Notes: a model not told the origin generated them from the sequence alone. A stretch of DNA of 13,183 nt from Omnitrophica WOR_2 bacterium GWA2_47_8 (GCA_001805375.1 MHFY01000118.1:10300-23482); one strand, 5' to 3'; counted from the stretch's first letter, positions 1-5,940 are shown. A program made the numbers and translations.

Positions 1-309
1 TATCTGCGCGACCTGTATGACCATGTCATTCAGACCATTGATACGATCGAGACCTTCCGTGACCTTTTGTCGAGTTTACATGACGTCTATCTTTCAAGCG
101 TCAGCCATAAAACCAATGAGGTCATAAAAATTTTAACTATTTTTACGACAATGTTCAGCCCTTTGACATTTATCGTCGGCGTTTATGGGATGAATTTTAA
201 GCATATGCCTGAGCTTAATTGGCAGCACGGTTATTTTCTGCTTTGGATCGCGATGCTTTCGATCAGCCTGGCGATGTTTGGTTATTTCCGAAGGAAAAAA
301 TGGATCTAA
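1..309 (+). CDS. corA: CorA-family Mg2+/divalent cation channel, C-terminal part
   Basis: The reading frame is open from base 1, so the 5' part lies outside the window and about 102 C-terminal residues are seen. They show the end of the long stalk helix, a first membrane helix ending in the YGMNF signature (GMN at 187-195), a short loop with MPEL, a second membrane helix, and a basic tail (RRKKW). This is the standard CorA pore architecture: in the family the GMN motif at the periplasmic mouth selects hydrated Mg2+ or Co2+ in a homopentameric inner-membrane channel. The next gene starts inside the last codons, so the two are probably co-transcribed. Family assignment is firm; the exact ion is not shown by the sequence. 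Confidence 0.93.
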   Translation, partial: YLRDLYDHVIQTIDTIETFRDLLSSLHDVYLSSVSHKTNEVIKILTIFTTMFSPLTFIVGVYGMNFKHMPELNWQHGYFLLWIAMLSISLAMFGYFRRKKWI

Positions 310-1127
310 AGGCCGTGAATTCGAGGTATCTGCGCTATAAACTGCTAAAACCATTCAAATCTTGGCACAATAAATATCTCAAAAACAAAACCCGCCAAGA
401 AGCCAGGCAACTCAAACTCTACGAAACGACTTTGCAGGAGATCAGTGACTACACCAAGGAGCCGCTGGATGTCGTCCGCCAAAAGCATCATTTAGGGCCG
501 GGAGGGGAGAAGGGCTATGATATCTTTCTAAACGGCAATGTCCCGGCGAAGGCTTCCGTGGAGGAATTCTATAAGAATTGCGGCTATTATTTATATGAAC
601 TCCCTCTATGGAACGCGGAGGCCAACCGGCCTAAGTATCTTTCCCTGATTGTCCTGGATTGTCTTAAAGAAAATAATTATAAGGACGTTTTGGATTACGG
701 GGCAGGGGCAGGGGATCTTTGTATTGAACTGGCTAAGCACTCCCTTCAGGTAACCTATTGTGACATCTCACATCGATTGTTCGATTTTGCCAAATGGCGT
801 TTTAAGAGGCGTGATCTGGCCGTCAGCATGGTCCAAGATTTAAAAGAGACCAAAGACAAACAATTTGATTGTATTTTTAGTTTCGATGCCTTTGAGCATA
901 TTAAAGATTTTCCTTCCGCGTTAAAAGAGATCATTGAACATATAAGGATAGGGGGCATGCTTATTTTCAGCGGGGCTTTCAGCGGTGGGAAACTGCACTT
1001 AACCGAAAATGAAAGATACAATGACTTTCCTGAACTAAATTATTTGCTGGAAAAGATGGGTTTGTCGTTTTACGATCGCTTTGCGCAGTATAATTTTTAT
1101 AAAAAGGAGAAATCAAATGTGCCTTAA
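300..1127 (+). CDS. class I SAM-dependent methyltransferase
   Basis: A 275-residue protein. I chose ATG 300 because AAGGA at 291-295 sits just before it; the open frame extends upstream into corA but without a ribosome site. Residues about 129-139 form motif I (VLDYGAGAGD, a variant of the E/DxGxGxG SAM-binding loop). An acidic strand end follows (CDIS), then FDCIFSFDAFEHI, the motif IV region of Methyltransf_11/23 proteins, and a GGMLIFSG post-motif strand. The first 100 residues are basic and charged and match nothing I recognise; they may bind the substrate. The start overlaps the corA stop by 10 bases and the end overlaps the next gene, so this looks like one operon. The substrate is unknown. 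Small molecule, sugar or lipid methylation are all possible. Confidence 0.8.
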   Translation: MDLKAVNSRYLRYKLLKPFKSWHNKYLKNKTRQEARQLKLYETTLQEISDYTKEPLDVVRQKHHLGPGGEKGYDIFLNGNVPAKASVEEFYKNCGYYLYELPLWNAEANRPKYLSLIVLDCLKENNYKDVLDYGAGAGDLCIELAKHSLQVTYCDISHRLFDFAKWRFKRRDLAVSMVQDLKETKDKQFDCIFSFDAFEHIKDFPSALKEIIEHIRIGGMLIFSGAFSGGKLHLTENERYNDFPELNYLLEKMGLSFYDRFAQYNFYKKEKSNVP

Positions 1128-1629
1128 AAAAGAATTACGCGGTTCGCTATCGATTGTGTGCGTTGTTATTATGTTGTTAGTCATTTTATCGCCTGAGATG
1201 GTTATCGGAGAAGAAGAACTTATGCGTTTTGCCCAAAAGGAGGATGTGATAGGCCTTTGGGAAATGATTCCTGTGCCGGCAGAGTTTAACAGGGTTAATC
1301 CTTGGCCAATGCCATATCAATGGTTTGGTTTTTACGAGAATGGTAGGTTTTCATCCATGATGACAACAGAATCTTATACTTTGCAGAAACAAGAGTTGGA
1401 GGAAATTTTTGCGCAAAGAAAATTGGAGGTAGAATATAGACTGGAAGGAGATTGGTTTATCTTAACTTACCAAAGTCTTCCGGGCCACCAAGAATATTGG
1501 GGCATCAATTTAGTGCTTAAAGAAGCAACTCTTGCGTCCTCCATTCACATTTTACCCGGAGATCTGCTTATGACATTGGAAGGGGATGAAGGAATCGTAT
1601 ATTATCGTCATCTTAGGCGTGTTCGATAA
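1117..1629 (+). CDS. small exported protein of unknown function (lipocalin-like flavour)
   Basis: A 170-residue protein. ATG 1117 is preferred to the open frame starting 36 bases earlier because AAGGAGA (1104-1110) is ideally spaced before it. Residues about 10-31 are a hydrophobic stretch after a basic start, so a signal peptide or membrane anchor is likely. The mature part opens with a VIGLWEM stretch, then an aromatic/Pro-rich segment (NPWPMPYQWFGF), then alternating strands. This resembles small beta-barrel, lipocalin-like domains (GxW near the start), but I cannot assign a family. It overlaps the methyltransferase end by 11 bases, which suggests translational coupling. Confidence 0.7.
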   Translation: MCLKKELRGSLSIVCVVIMLLVILSPEMVIGEEELMRFAQKEDVIGLWEMIPVPAEFNRVNPWPMPYQWFGFYENGRFSSMMTTESYTLQKQELEEIFAQRKLEVEYRLEGDWFILTYQSLPGHQEYWGINLVLKEATLASSIHILPGDLLMTLEGDEGIVYYRHLRRVR

Positions 1630-1652
1630 TCAGTATTCAGTGAAAGGTGCGG

Positions 1653-1820
1653 ATGTTGAAAAGAAAATTTCCCAAGCCCATTAATTTGCCATTGCTGCGC
1701 ATTCTGTTTTTAGCTTTACTGGGAACGACTATTTCTTCGTTCTGGCTTATTCATTTTATGTTCCAGAGGCAACATTTAATCCTTTGGAGATTCTTAAGTA
1801 TAAAATCTCATGGGATGTGA
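1653..1820 (+). CDS. small membrane ORF, 55 codons, possibly the 5' part of a frameshifted gene
   Basis: ATG 1653 follows AAAGG (1643-1647) at normal spacing. The product begins with a basic N-terminus (MLKRKFPKPINLP) and a clear hydrophobic helix (LLRILFLALLGTTISSFWLIHFMF), then loses character and stops at 1818-1820. Another open frame, shifted by one base, overlaps it and carries on to 1972 with a convincing second membrane helix. The good start belongs to this ORF and the good C-terminus to the other, so the two may be one broken gene of about 106 codons. No family recognised. Confidence 0.4.
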   Translation: MLKRKFPKPINLPLLRILFLALLGTTISSFWLIHFMFQRQHLILWRFLSIKSHGM

Positions 1821-1972
1821 TTTGGTCATTTTTAGGCCCTTTTCTTTTTTTATTTTCTCTCGCGGCCATAGGCGCTTTTGGTATAAAAAATGAGATGAAT
1901 AAGCTGACCAAAGATTATGAGAAAGAAACATCGATGGAAGAAAAAATAAATAAACCTATCAACCCCGAATAG
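1784..1972 (+). CDS. small membrane protein fragment or ORF
   Basis: The frame is open from 1685; the first usable start is TTG 1784, with only a distant AGAGG (1765-1769). The 62-residue reading has one strong membrane helix (WSFLGPFLFLFSLAAIGAFG) and a charged C-terminal tail rich in Lys and Glu, ending in PINPE. Upstream of the TTG the same frame reads plausibly (SFYVPEATFNPLEILKY), which argues that the real N-terminus lies further upstream in the other frame, at ATG 1653. I recognise no family. Confidence 0.4.
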   Translation: MEILKYKISWDVIWSFLGPFLFLFSLAAIGAFGIKNEMNKLTKDYEKETSMEEKINKPINPE

Positions 1973-1999
1973 AGATAGCGGATTCTAACGAATTTCACC

Positions 2000-2027
2000 T
2001 TGCCTTAAGGAAGTTGAATGTTATAAT
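2000..2027 (+). promoter_or_regulatory. sigma70-type promoter for the hairpin array and tRNA-Lys
   Basis: TTGCCT (2000-2005), a 16-bp spacer and a perfect TATAAT (2022-2027). Transcription would start near 2034 and pass through about 200 nt of inverted repeats before the tRNA. No other good promoter is visible closer to the tRNA. Confidence 0.55.
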
Positions 2028-2066
2028 ATTGGCTGTTTCAAAACTTTAATAGTGAATCAGGTACTT

Positions 2067-2120
2067 TTTGGGCCATACTGATATTCCAGTATACTATGAG
2101 GTAATCAGTATCGGCCCAAA
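2067..2120 (+). ncRNA. hairpin unit 1 of the pre-tRNA array
   Basis: TTTGGGCC plus ATACTGAT (2067-2082) pairs with ATCAGTAT, a single bulged C, and GGCCCAAA (2104-2120). This gives a 16-bp stem with one bulge around a 21-nt loop. The right arm GGCCCAAAGC (2113-2122) can alternatively pair perfectly with GCTTTGGGCC (2144-2153) of unit 2, so two mutually exclusive folds exist. It is structurally clear, but whether it is a functional RNA is inference. Confidence 0.4.
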
Positions 2121-2144
2121 GCTTTTCCAAAGACAGAATTGTAG

Positions 2145-2208
2145 CTTTGGGCCATCCATGCTTCGTTAAAGTGCTTTCGCCTTTAACTCCGCAGGATTGG
2201 CGCCAAAG
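2145..2208 (+). ncRNA. hairpin unit 2 of the pre-tRNA array
   Basis: CTTTGGGCCATCC (2145-2157) pairs with GGATTGGCGCCAAAG (2194-2208): 13 base pairs with two single-base bulges. Inside is a second perfect 7-bp stem, GTTAAAG (2165-2171) with CTTTAAC (2181-2187), and a 9-nt loop. The outer stem repeats the CTTTGGGCCAT / CCAAAG theme of unit 1 and of the tRNA acceptor stem. It is not a cloverleaf, so it is not a second tRNA. Confidence 0.4.
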
Positions 2209-2237
2209 TTTTTCTGGAAAGAATTTGTTGTAACTTT

Positions 2238-2310
2238 GGGCCATTAGCTCATCTGGTAGAGCAACTGACTCTTAATCAGTGGGTGGCAGGTTCAAGTCCT
2301 GCATGGCCCA
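2238..2310 (+). tRNA. tRNA-Lys (anticodon CTT)
   Basis: A full cloverleaf of 73 nt. The acceptor stem GGGCCAT pairs perfectly with ATGGCCC (2303-2309), with discriminator A at 2310. The D arm is GCTC/GAGC. The anticodon stem ACTGA/TCAGT encloses CTCTTAA, so the anticodon is CTT and reads AAG lysine codons. The variable loop is GGGTG. The T stem GCAGG/CCTGC carries TTCAAGT. The 3' CCA is not encoded. Confidence 0.97.
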
Positions 2311-2311
2311 T

Positions 2312-2351
2312 CAGTCTGCCTACCTTAAAACAATTTAAGTGAGGCAGGCTG
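2312..2351 (+). repeat. hairpin just after tRNA-Lys
   Basis: CTGCCT (2316-2321) pairs with AGGCAG (2342-2347), with outer CAG/CTG, and an inner TTAAA/TTTAA stem closes an ACAA loop. It lies two bases after the tRNA and could help 3' processing or slow transcription. No T-run follows, so it is not a standard intrinsic terminator. Confidence 0.45.
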
Positions 2352-2354
2352 TTA

Positions 2355-2374
2355 TCCCGAGCGTAAGCGAGGGA
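2355..2374 (+). repeat. short GTAA-loop palindrome in the transketolase leader (REP-like)
   Basis: TCCC-GA-GC-GTAA-GC-GA-GGGA: as RNA it would form a stem with tandem G-A pairs and a GNRA-type GUAA tetraloop. The right arm GAGGGA (2369-2374) is also the only purine-rich candidate ribosome site before ATG 2389, at an unusually long 14 nt. Elements of this CCCGAGCG...CGAGGG kind are commonly seen repeated in intergenic regions of many bacteria. Confidence 0.4.
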
Positions 2375-2388
2375 CGTTTATTCAATAT

Positions 2389-3204
2389 ATGAAACAAGTT
2401 AACATCTCAGACTTACAATCCAAAGCCCTCGAATATCGCCGGGAAATCTTAGAAATGCTCTGCGAGGCCGGATCCGGTCATCCCGGCGGGTCGCTATCTG
2501 CCGTTGAGATCCTCTTAACTCTTTATTCCTGTCAGATGAACCATAAGCCAAAGGACCCAAGCTGGGAGGAGAGAGACCGTTTGATCGTCTCCAAGGGGCA
2601 TATCACGCCGGGTGTTTATGTGACGCTGGCCAATCAGGGGTATTTTCCCAAAAGCGAACTCAATGGTTTTAGAAAATTAGGCAGCAAGCTTCAGGGCCAT
2701 GTGCACCATAAGGTCCCCGGGGTGGAATTCAACACCGGATCTTTAGGGCATGGGTTGTCGGTCGCCAACGGCATTGCTTTGGGCGCTAAACTGCTGAAGA
2801 AAAATTTTAAGGTGTATTGCCTTTTAGGCGATGGGGAACTGCAGGAAGGTTCGGTGTGGGAAGCGGCCATGCATGCCCCGCATCGAAAATTGGACAATGT
2901 CTGCGCGATCGTTGATTACAATAAGGTCCAGGAAAACGGGCCGGTCAAGCAGATCAAGGATCTGGAGCCTTTGAAGGCGAAATGGGAAAGTTTCGGCTGG
3001 AATGCCGTGGAAGTGGACGGCCATAATTTAAAGGAATTGATTTCCGCTTTTGATAATTTTGGTAAAATAAAAGACAAGCCGTACGTGATCATCGCTCATA
3101 CCGTTAAGGGAAAGGGCGTTTCGTTCATGGAAGGACAGAAGAGTTGGCACGGGAAAGCGCCGAATAAAGAACAGTTAGAAAAAGCGCTGTTGGAATTAAA
3201 ATAA
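2389..3204 (+). CDS. tkt: transketolase, N-terminal (TPP pyrophosphate-binding) subunit
   Basis: A 271-residue protein, the usual length for the N-terminal half of a split transketolase. With the C-terminal subunit encoded next, it transfers two-carbon ketol units between sugar phosphates using thiamine diphosphate. Seen: GSGHPGG (28-34, with the catalytic-type His31), SKGH (68-71), GDGE (147-150) starting the GDG-to-N cofactor motif that ends near VDYNK (175-179), and a C-terminal VKGKG-SFME-WHGKAP stretch (about 245-270) typical of this half. Two bases separate its stop from the open frame of the second subunit. ATG 2389 has only a weak, distant ribosome site, within a hairpin, so initiation may be structure-controlled. 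Function is firm. Confidence 0.95.
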   Translation: MKQVNISDLQSKALEYRREILEMLCEAGSGHPGGSLSAVEILLTLYSCQMNHKPKDPSWEERDRLIVSKGHITPGVYVTLANQGYFPKSELNGFRKLGSKLQGHVHHKVPGVEFNTGSLGHGLSVANGIALGAKLLKKNFKVYCLLGDGELQEGSVWEAAMHAPHRKLDNVCAIVDYNKVQENGPVKQIKDLEPLKAKWESFGWNAVEVDGHNLKELISAFDNFGKIKDKPYVIIAHTVKGKGVSFMEGQKSWHGKAPNKEQLEKALLELK

Positions 3205-3226
3205 GGTGAGTGTACAGGAACTAACT

Positions 3227-4168
3227 ATGGAAGCTACTCCCACCCGCGACGGTTTCGGCAAAGAACTCGTCGAATTAGGAAAAAATAATAAAAAGATCGT
3301 TGTTGTTTCGGCTGACTTGGAAGACGCCACCCGGGCGGAATATTTCCGCGACGCTTATCCGGACCGTTTCTTTACCGTCGGGATCGCGGAACAGGACATG
3401 GTCGGCACAGCGGCGGGTTTGAGCCTTTTAGGGTTCATTCCTTTCATCAATTCCTTTGCCGTGTTCTTGACCAACCGGGCCTATGATATGCTGCGCCTGG
3501 ATCTTTGTTACAATGACTGCAACGTGAAGGTCATTTGTTCTCACGGCGGTATCACGGTGGGACAGGACGGCGCCACGGCGCAGTGCTTGGAAGATTTTGC
3601 GCTCATGCGGGTTTTGCCGAATATGAAGGTCGTTTGTCCGGTGGATGTGATTGAAGCGAAAAAAGCCACCCGCGCCTTTGCCGAAAGTGTCGGGCCCATG
3701 TACATGCGCACCAGCCGCGCGCCCTTGCCGGTTGTTACCAAAGACAGCGATCCTTTTGTCATCGGAAAAGCCAATATTTTACGCGAAGGAAAAGACGCCA
3801 CGATCATCGCCTGCGGGGTCATGGTCGCCGAAGGTTTAAAAGCAGCGGAGATCTTACAGAAGGAAGGCATAGACGCGCGGGTCGTCAATATGCACACCAT
3901 AAAACCCGTGGATGAAAAGTGTATTGTGGAATCAGCCCAGAAAACCAAGGCCATTGTCACCGCCGAAGAGCATCAGATCAACGGAGGTTTAGGCGGTGCG
4001 GTTGCCGAGGTTGCGGGGCGGCAATGCCCGGTCCCTATCGAGATGGTGGCAATGAACGACACGTTCGGCGAATCCGGCACGCCGGAAGAATTGATGGAAA
4101 AATATCACTTAACCGCCAAAGATATTGTTTCAGCCGTTAAAAAAGTAATTAAAAGAAAAAAGAATTAG
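3227..4168 (+). CDS. tkt: transketolase, C-terminal (pyrimidine-binding) subunit
   Basis: A 313-residue protein from ATG 3227. I prefer this start because AGGAA (3216-3220) sits at good spacing, although GTG 3206 would also be in frame and add seven residues. It supplies the second half of the thiamine diphosphate site: GIAEQDMVG (52-60) contains the catalytic Glu55 that activates the cofactor, and HGGITVGQDGATAQ (106-119) is the conserved loop near the substrate. The C-terminal third is the transketolase_C domain. Homologues also include the C-terminal part of DXP synthase, but the pairing with an N-terminal transketolase half and the transaldolase next door support transketolase. The two halves form a heterotetramer in the family. 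Confidence 0.95.
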   Translation: MEATPTRDGFGKELVELGKNNKKIVVVSADLEDATRAEYFRDAYPDRFFTVGIAEQDMVGTAAGLSLLGFIPFINSFAVFLTNRAYDMLRLDLCYNDCNVKVICSHGGITVGQDGATAQCLEDFALMRVLPNMKVVCPVDVIEAKKATRAFAESVGPMYMRTSRAPLPVVTKDSDPFVIGKANILREGKDATIIACGVMVAEGLKAAEILQKEGIDARVVNMHTIKPVDEKCIVESAQKTKAIVTAEEHQINGGLGGAVAEVAGRQCPVPIEMVAMNDTFGESGTPEELMEKYHLTAKDIVSAVKKVIKRKKN

Positions 4169-4241
4169 ATTACACTGATGAAAAGACCGGATTACGCTGA
4201 TATAATATCTGTGTAATCTGATTTTTTAATCTGCGTAATCC
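4168..4241 (+). repeat. interleaved a-b-a'-b' GATTAC repeat
   Basis: Two direct copies, GATTACACTGAT (4168-4179) and GGATTACGCTGAT (4189-4201), are followed by two inverted copies, ATCTGTGTAATC (4207-4218) and ATCTGCGTAATCC (4229-4241). The variable base matches in an interleaved way: ACAC of the first pairs with GTGT of the third, and ACGC of the second pairs with GCGT of the fourth. The first base overlaps the stop codon of the upstream gene. Sequences of this GATTAC/GTAATC kind are often dispersed in environmental bacterial genomes, so it may be a mobile palindromic element. Confidence 0.6.
4190..4227 (+). terminator. probable intrinsic terminator after the transketolase genes
   Basis: GATTACGCTGATAT (4190-4203) pairs with ATATCTGTGTAATC (4205-4218), allowing one G-U pair and one mismatch. 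Three bases later comes a run of six T (4222-4227). This is the hairpin-plus-T-tract layout of a rho-independent terminator, built from the GATTAC repeat. The stem is A/T-rich, so termination may be partial. Confidence 0.5.
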
Positions 4242-4265
4242 TATTTATAAATTTCAGGAGGCTGC

Positions 4266-5399
4266 ATGTCAAAGACACGATTACATGAATTAGCCGAATT
4301 CGGACAAAGCGCCTGGCTGGATTATATTGACCGCGCTCTGATCGAAAGCGGAAAGTTAAAGAAATTGATCGATCAGGGCCTGCGCGGCATGACTTCAAAC
4401 CCGAGCATCTTTGATCAGGCCATCAGCAAAAGCAAAGACTATGATGAAAAGATCCTGCACCTTAAGGAAAAGGGGAGATCGACCTTCGAGATCTACGATG
4501 AGCTGACGGTCAAGGATATCAAAGACGCGTGCGCCTTATTCGAACCTATCTTTAAAGAGACCAGCCGTTTGGATGGGTATGTGAGCCTGGAGATCAATCC
4601 CAAATTGGCCAATGACACCCAGGCCTCTATTAAGGAAGGCAAGAGGCTTTTTGAAAAGGTAAAATACGCTAACTGCATGATCAAAGTCCCCGCAACACAA
4701 GCGGGTTATCCGGTCATCGAAGAATTGATCGCCCATGGGATCAATGTGAACGTGACCTTGATCTTTTCTTTGGATCAATATGTGGAAACGGTCAAAGCCT
4801 ATTTTAAAGGCTTAAGCCGCGCGTTGGATAAAAAGATCGACATCAGCCAAATCCGTTCCGTTGCCAGCGTTTTCGTCAGCCGTCTGGATACATCCGTGGA
4901 TGCCCTGCTCGATGAAAAGGTCGCCCAAACAACCGACGCTTCTGTGAAAGAACAACTTCAGGCTTTGAAGGGTAAAGCGGCGGTGGCCAATTGCCGTTTG
5001 ATCTACGAAAAATTCAAAGAATTATTTTCCAGTAAGGAATTTAAAGATCTTTTTGAATGTAAGGCCAACAGCCAAAGGGTCCTGTGGGGGTCCACTTCCA
5101 CCAAAAATCCGGAATACAGTGATATTAAATACGTGACGGAACTGATCGCCAAGCATACCGTCAATACTATCCCGGAAAAAACACTGCTCGCCTTTATCGA
5201 TCACGGCCAGGTTGGCGCCGCCTTTTCGGAGGATGCGGAGGGGGCCCAAGACATCATTGAAGCATTGAAGGCTGAAGGCATTGATATCAGAAAGATCTGC
5301 CTGCAGCTTCTGCAGGACGGTGTTGTGGCCTTTGAGAAATCGTTTGATTCCCTGATCCATTCGCTGGAAACCAAGGCCCAGCAATTGTGCGCGAAATGA
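4266..5399 (+). CDS. tal: transaldolase (long, about 377-residue class)
   Basis: It transfers a dihydroxyacetone unit between sedoheptulose-7-phosphate and glyceraldehyde-3-phosphate, completing the non-oxidative pentose phosphate branch with the upstream transketolase. Seen: a WLDYIDR N-terminal signature (17-23), GMTSNPSIFD (41-50), and MIKVPAT (138-144) whose Lys140 is the Schiff-base lysine, followed by NVNVTLIFSLDQY (160-172) and SVFVSRLDTSVD. At 377 residues it belongs to the longer class also found in actinobacteria, rather than the short fructose-6-phosphate aldolase-like class. ATG 4266 is preceded by a perfect AGGAGG (4256-4261). The gene follows a likely terminator, so it may have its own promoter or rely on readthrough; I see no convincing promoter. 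Confidence 0.95.
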   Translation: MSKTRLHELAEFGQSAWLDYIDRALIESGKLKKLIDQGLRGMTSNPSIFDQAISKSKDYDEKILHLKEKGRSTFEIYDELTVKDIKDACALFEPIFKETSRLDGYVSLEINPKLANDTQASIKEGKRLFEKVKYANCMIKVPATQAGYPVIEELIAHGINVNVTLIFSLDQYVETVKAYFKGLSRALDKKIDISQIRSVASVFVSRLDTSVDALLDEKVAQTTDASVKEQLQALKGKAAVANCRLIYEKFKELFSSKEFKDLFECKANSQRVLWGSTSTKNPEYSDIKYVTELIAKHTVNTIPEKTLLAFIDHGQVGAAFSEDAEGAQDIIEALKAEGIDIRKICLQLLQDGVVAFEKSFDSLIHSLETKAQQLCAK

Positions 5400-5403
5400 A
5401 AGA

Positions 5404-5432
5404 TTGACTTTTAGGCCTAAAATGTGTTATAT
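5404..5432 (+). promoter_or_regulatory. sigma70-type promoter of the metal-efflux island
   Basis: TTGACT (5404-5409), a 17-bp spacer and TTATAT (5427-5432), starting only four bases after the transaldolase stop. Transcription would begin near 5439, a few bases before ATG 5444, so the first message may be nearly leaderless. No ribosome site is visible before that ATG, which agrees. Confidence 0.65.
5409..5422 (+). promoter_or_regulatory. operator candidate: perfect 14-bp palindrome in the promoter spacer
   Basis: TTTTAGGCCTAAAA is a perfect palindrome lying exactly between the -35 and -10 boxes. This is the classic place for a metal-responsive repressor, or for an activator that bends the spacer. 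No regulator gene is encoded in this window. Confidence 0.55.
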
Positions 5433-5443
5433 CTTTAGTGTAT

Positions 5444-5842
5444 ATGAAACAAGTATTCAAAAAATTGTTTGTCACCCTTTTAGGGCTATCGATCATTGTG
5501 GCTCCTTTGGTATGCTGCTGTATGGCCAAGAATGCCGCCGCTCCCCAGGTTATGGCAAGCCACAAATCCTGCCATCAAACGGACAGTGCTTCCCAGCAAT
5601 CTCCTTCCCAAGGTAAGCAGGATAATTGCTGTCCCCAAATTGCCAGTTCGGATGTAGATAAAGTCACCACCGCCCTTTATAGGGCAGGTAGTGCGTTTTT
5701 GTTTTCTACTGCCAAGGCGGTTTCCTTTCTTGTTTTCAATTTTAGCGATGTCGATCCATCCCCAAATGCTTTCCCAAATTTAGTCAAACTTAAATCTTAT
5801 TCCCTCCCGATTTGCCTCCAGTTCTCTATCCTTCGCCTTTAA
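5444..5842 (+). CDS. small exported Cys-rich protein heading the metal-efflux genes
   Basis: A 132-residue protein from ATG 5444; GTG 5438 is in frame but lies before the predicted transcription start. Residues 1-23 form a signal peptide or anchor (basic KK, then a hydrophobic core) that runs straight into a CCC cluster (24-26). The polar middle carries H40, C43, H44 and a CC pair (62-63). A second hydrophobic stretch (about 82-100) follows, and the end is a short hydrophobic/basic tail (LPICLQFSILRL). No enzyme motif is seen. Small Cys/His-rich proteins of this build often precede copper or RND efflux genes and are thought to bind or sense metal. That role is inferred here from position and composition only. 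Confidence 0.7.
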   Translation: MKQVFKKLFVTLLGLSIIVAPLVCCCMAKNAAAPQVMASHKSCHQTDSASQQSPSQGKQDNCCPQIASSDVDKVTTALYRAGSAFLFSTAKAVSFLVFNFSDVDPSPNAFPNLVKLKSYSLPICLQFSILRL

Positions 5843-5893
5843 TTTTCTATCTGTCCTATCTTTGCTTTTTTTAAGGCATATAGTGTTTTTGTC

Positions 5894-5913
5894 TTATTTT
5901 AGAGGTAGAATAA
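5894..5913 (+). promoter_or_regulatory. imperfect inverted repeat upstream of the outer-membrane factor gene
   Basis: TTATTTTA (5894-5901), GAGG, then TAGAATAA (5906-5913): 7 of 8 positions are symmetric. It lies in the 98-base gap before the gene at 5941. The gap also holds an AT-rich stretch but no clear promoter. It could be a second operator or a chance palindrome in AT-rich DNA. Confidence 0.25.
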
Positions 5914-5940
5914 ATAAAAAATAAATTAAAGGATAAGGAA

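Larger units (their letters stand above)
2039..2244 (+). repeat. three degenerate direct repeats ending in the tRNA 5' heptamer
   Basis: Copies of roughly 38-41 bp lie at 2039-2076, 2117-2155 and 2204-2244. Each begins CAAA(A/G)(C/T)TTT, has a purine-rich centre and ends in (C)TTTKGGCCAT-like sequence. The third copy runs into the first seven bases of tRNA-Lys (GGGCCAT). Copy ends are 79 and 89 bases apart, close to the length of a tRNA plus its spacer. Between copies the sequence folds into hairpins (separate entries). The function is unknown. The stretch has no convincing gene on either strand. Confidence 0.6.

Noticed and set aside
2038..2244. Minus-strand reading frame of 68 codons across the repeat array
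   Set aside because: Its repeated peptide words come from the palindromic DNA units, and its end overlaps the tRNA. No ribosome site or family resemblance.
2067..2310. CRISPR array or tandem tRNA cluster
   Set aside because: Repeats are too few, too degenerate and unevenly spaced for CRISPR, and no cas genes are present. Units 1 and 2 lack D, anticodon and T arms, so only one real tRNA is present.
3206..3226. GTG 3206 as start of the transketolase C-terminal subunit
   Set aside because: It has no good ribosome site, whereas ATG 3227 is preceded by AGGAA at suitable spacing and gives the usual family length.
3541..3960. Minus-strand open frame inside the transketolase C-terminal gene
   Set aside because: Opposite a conserved enzyme sequence with no start signal; composition fits a reverse-complement shadow.
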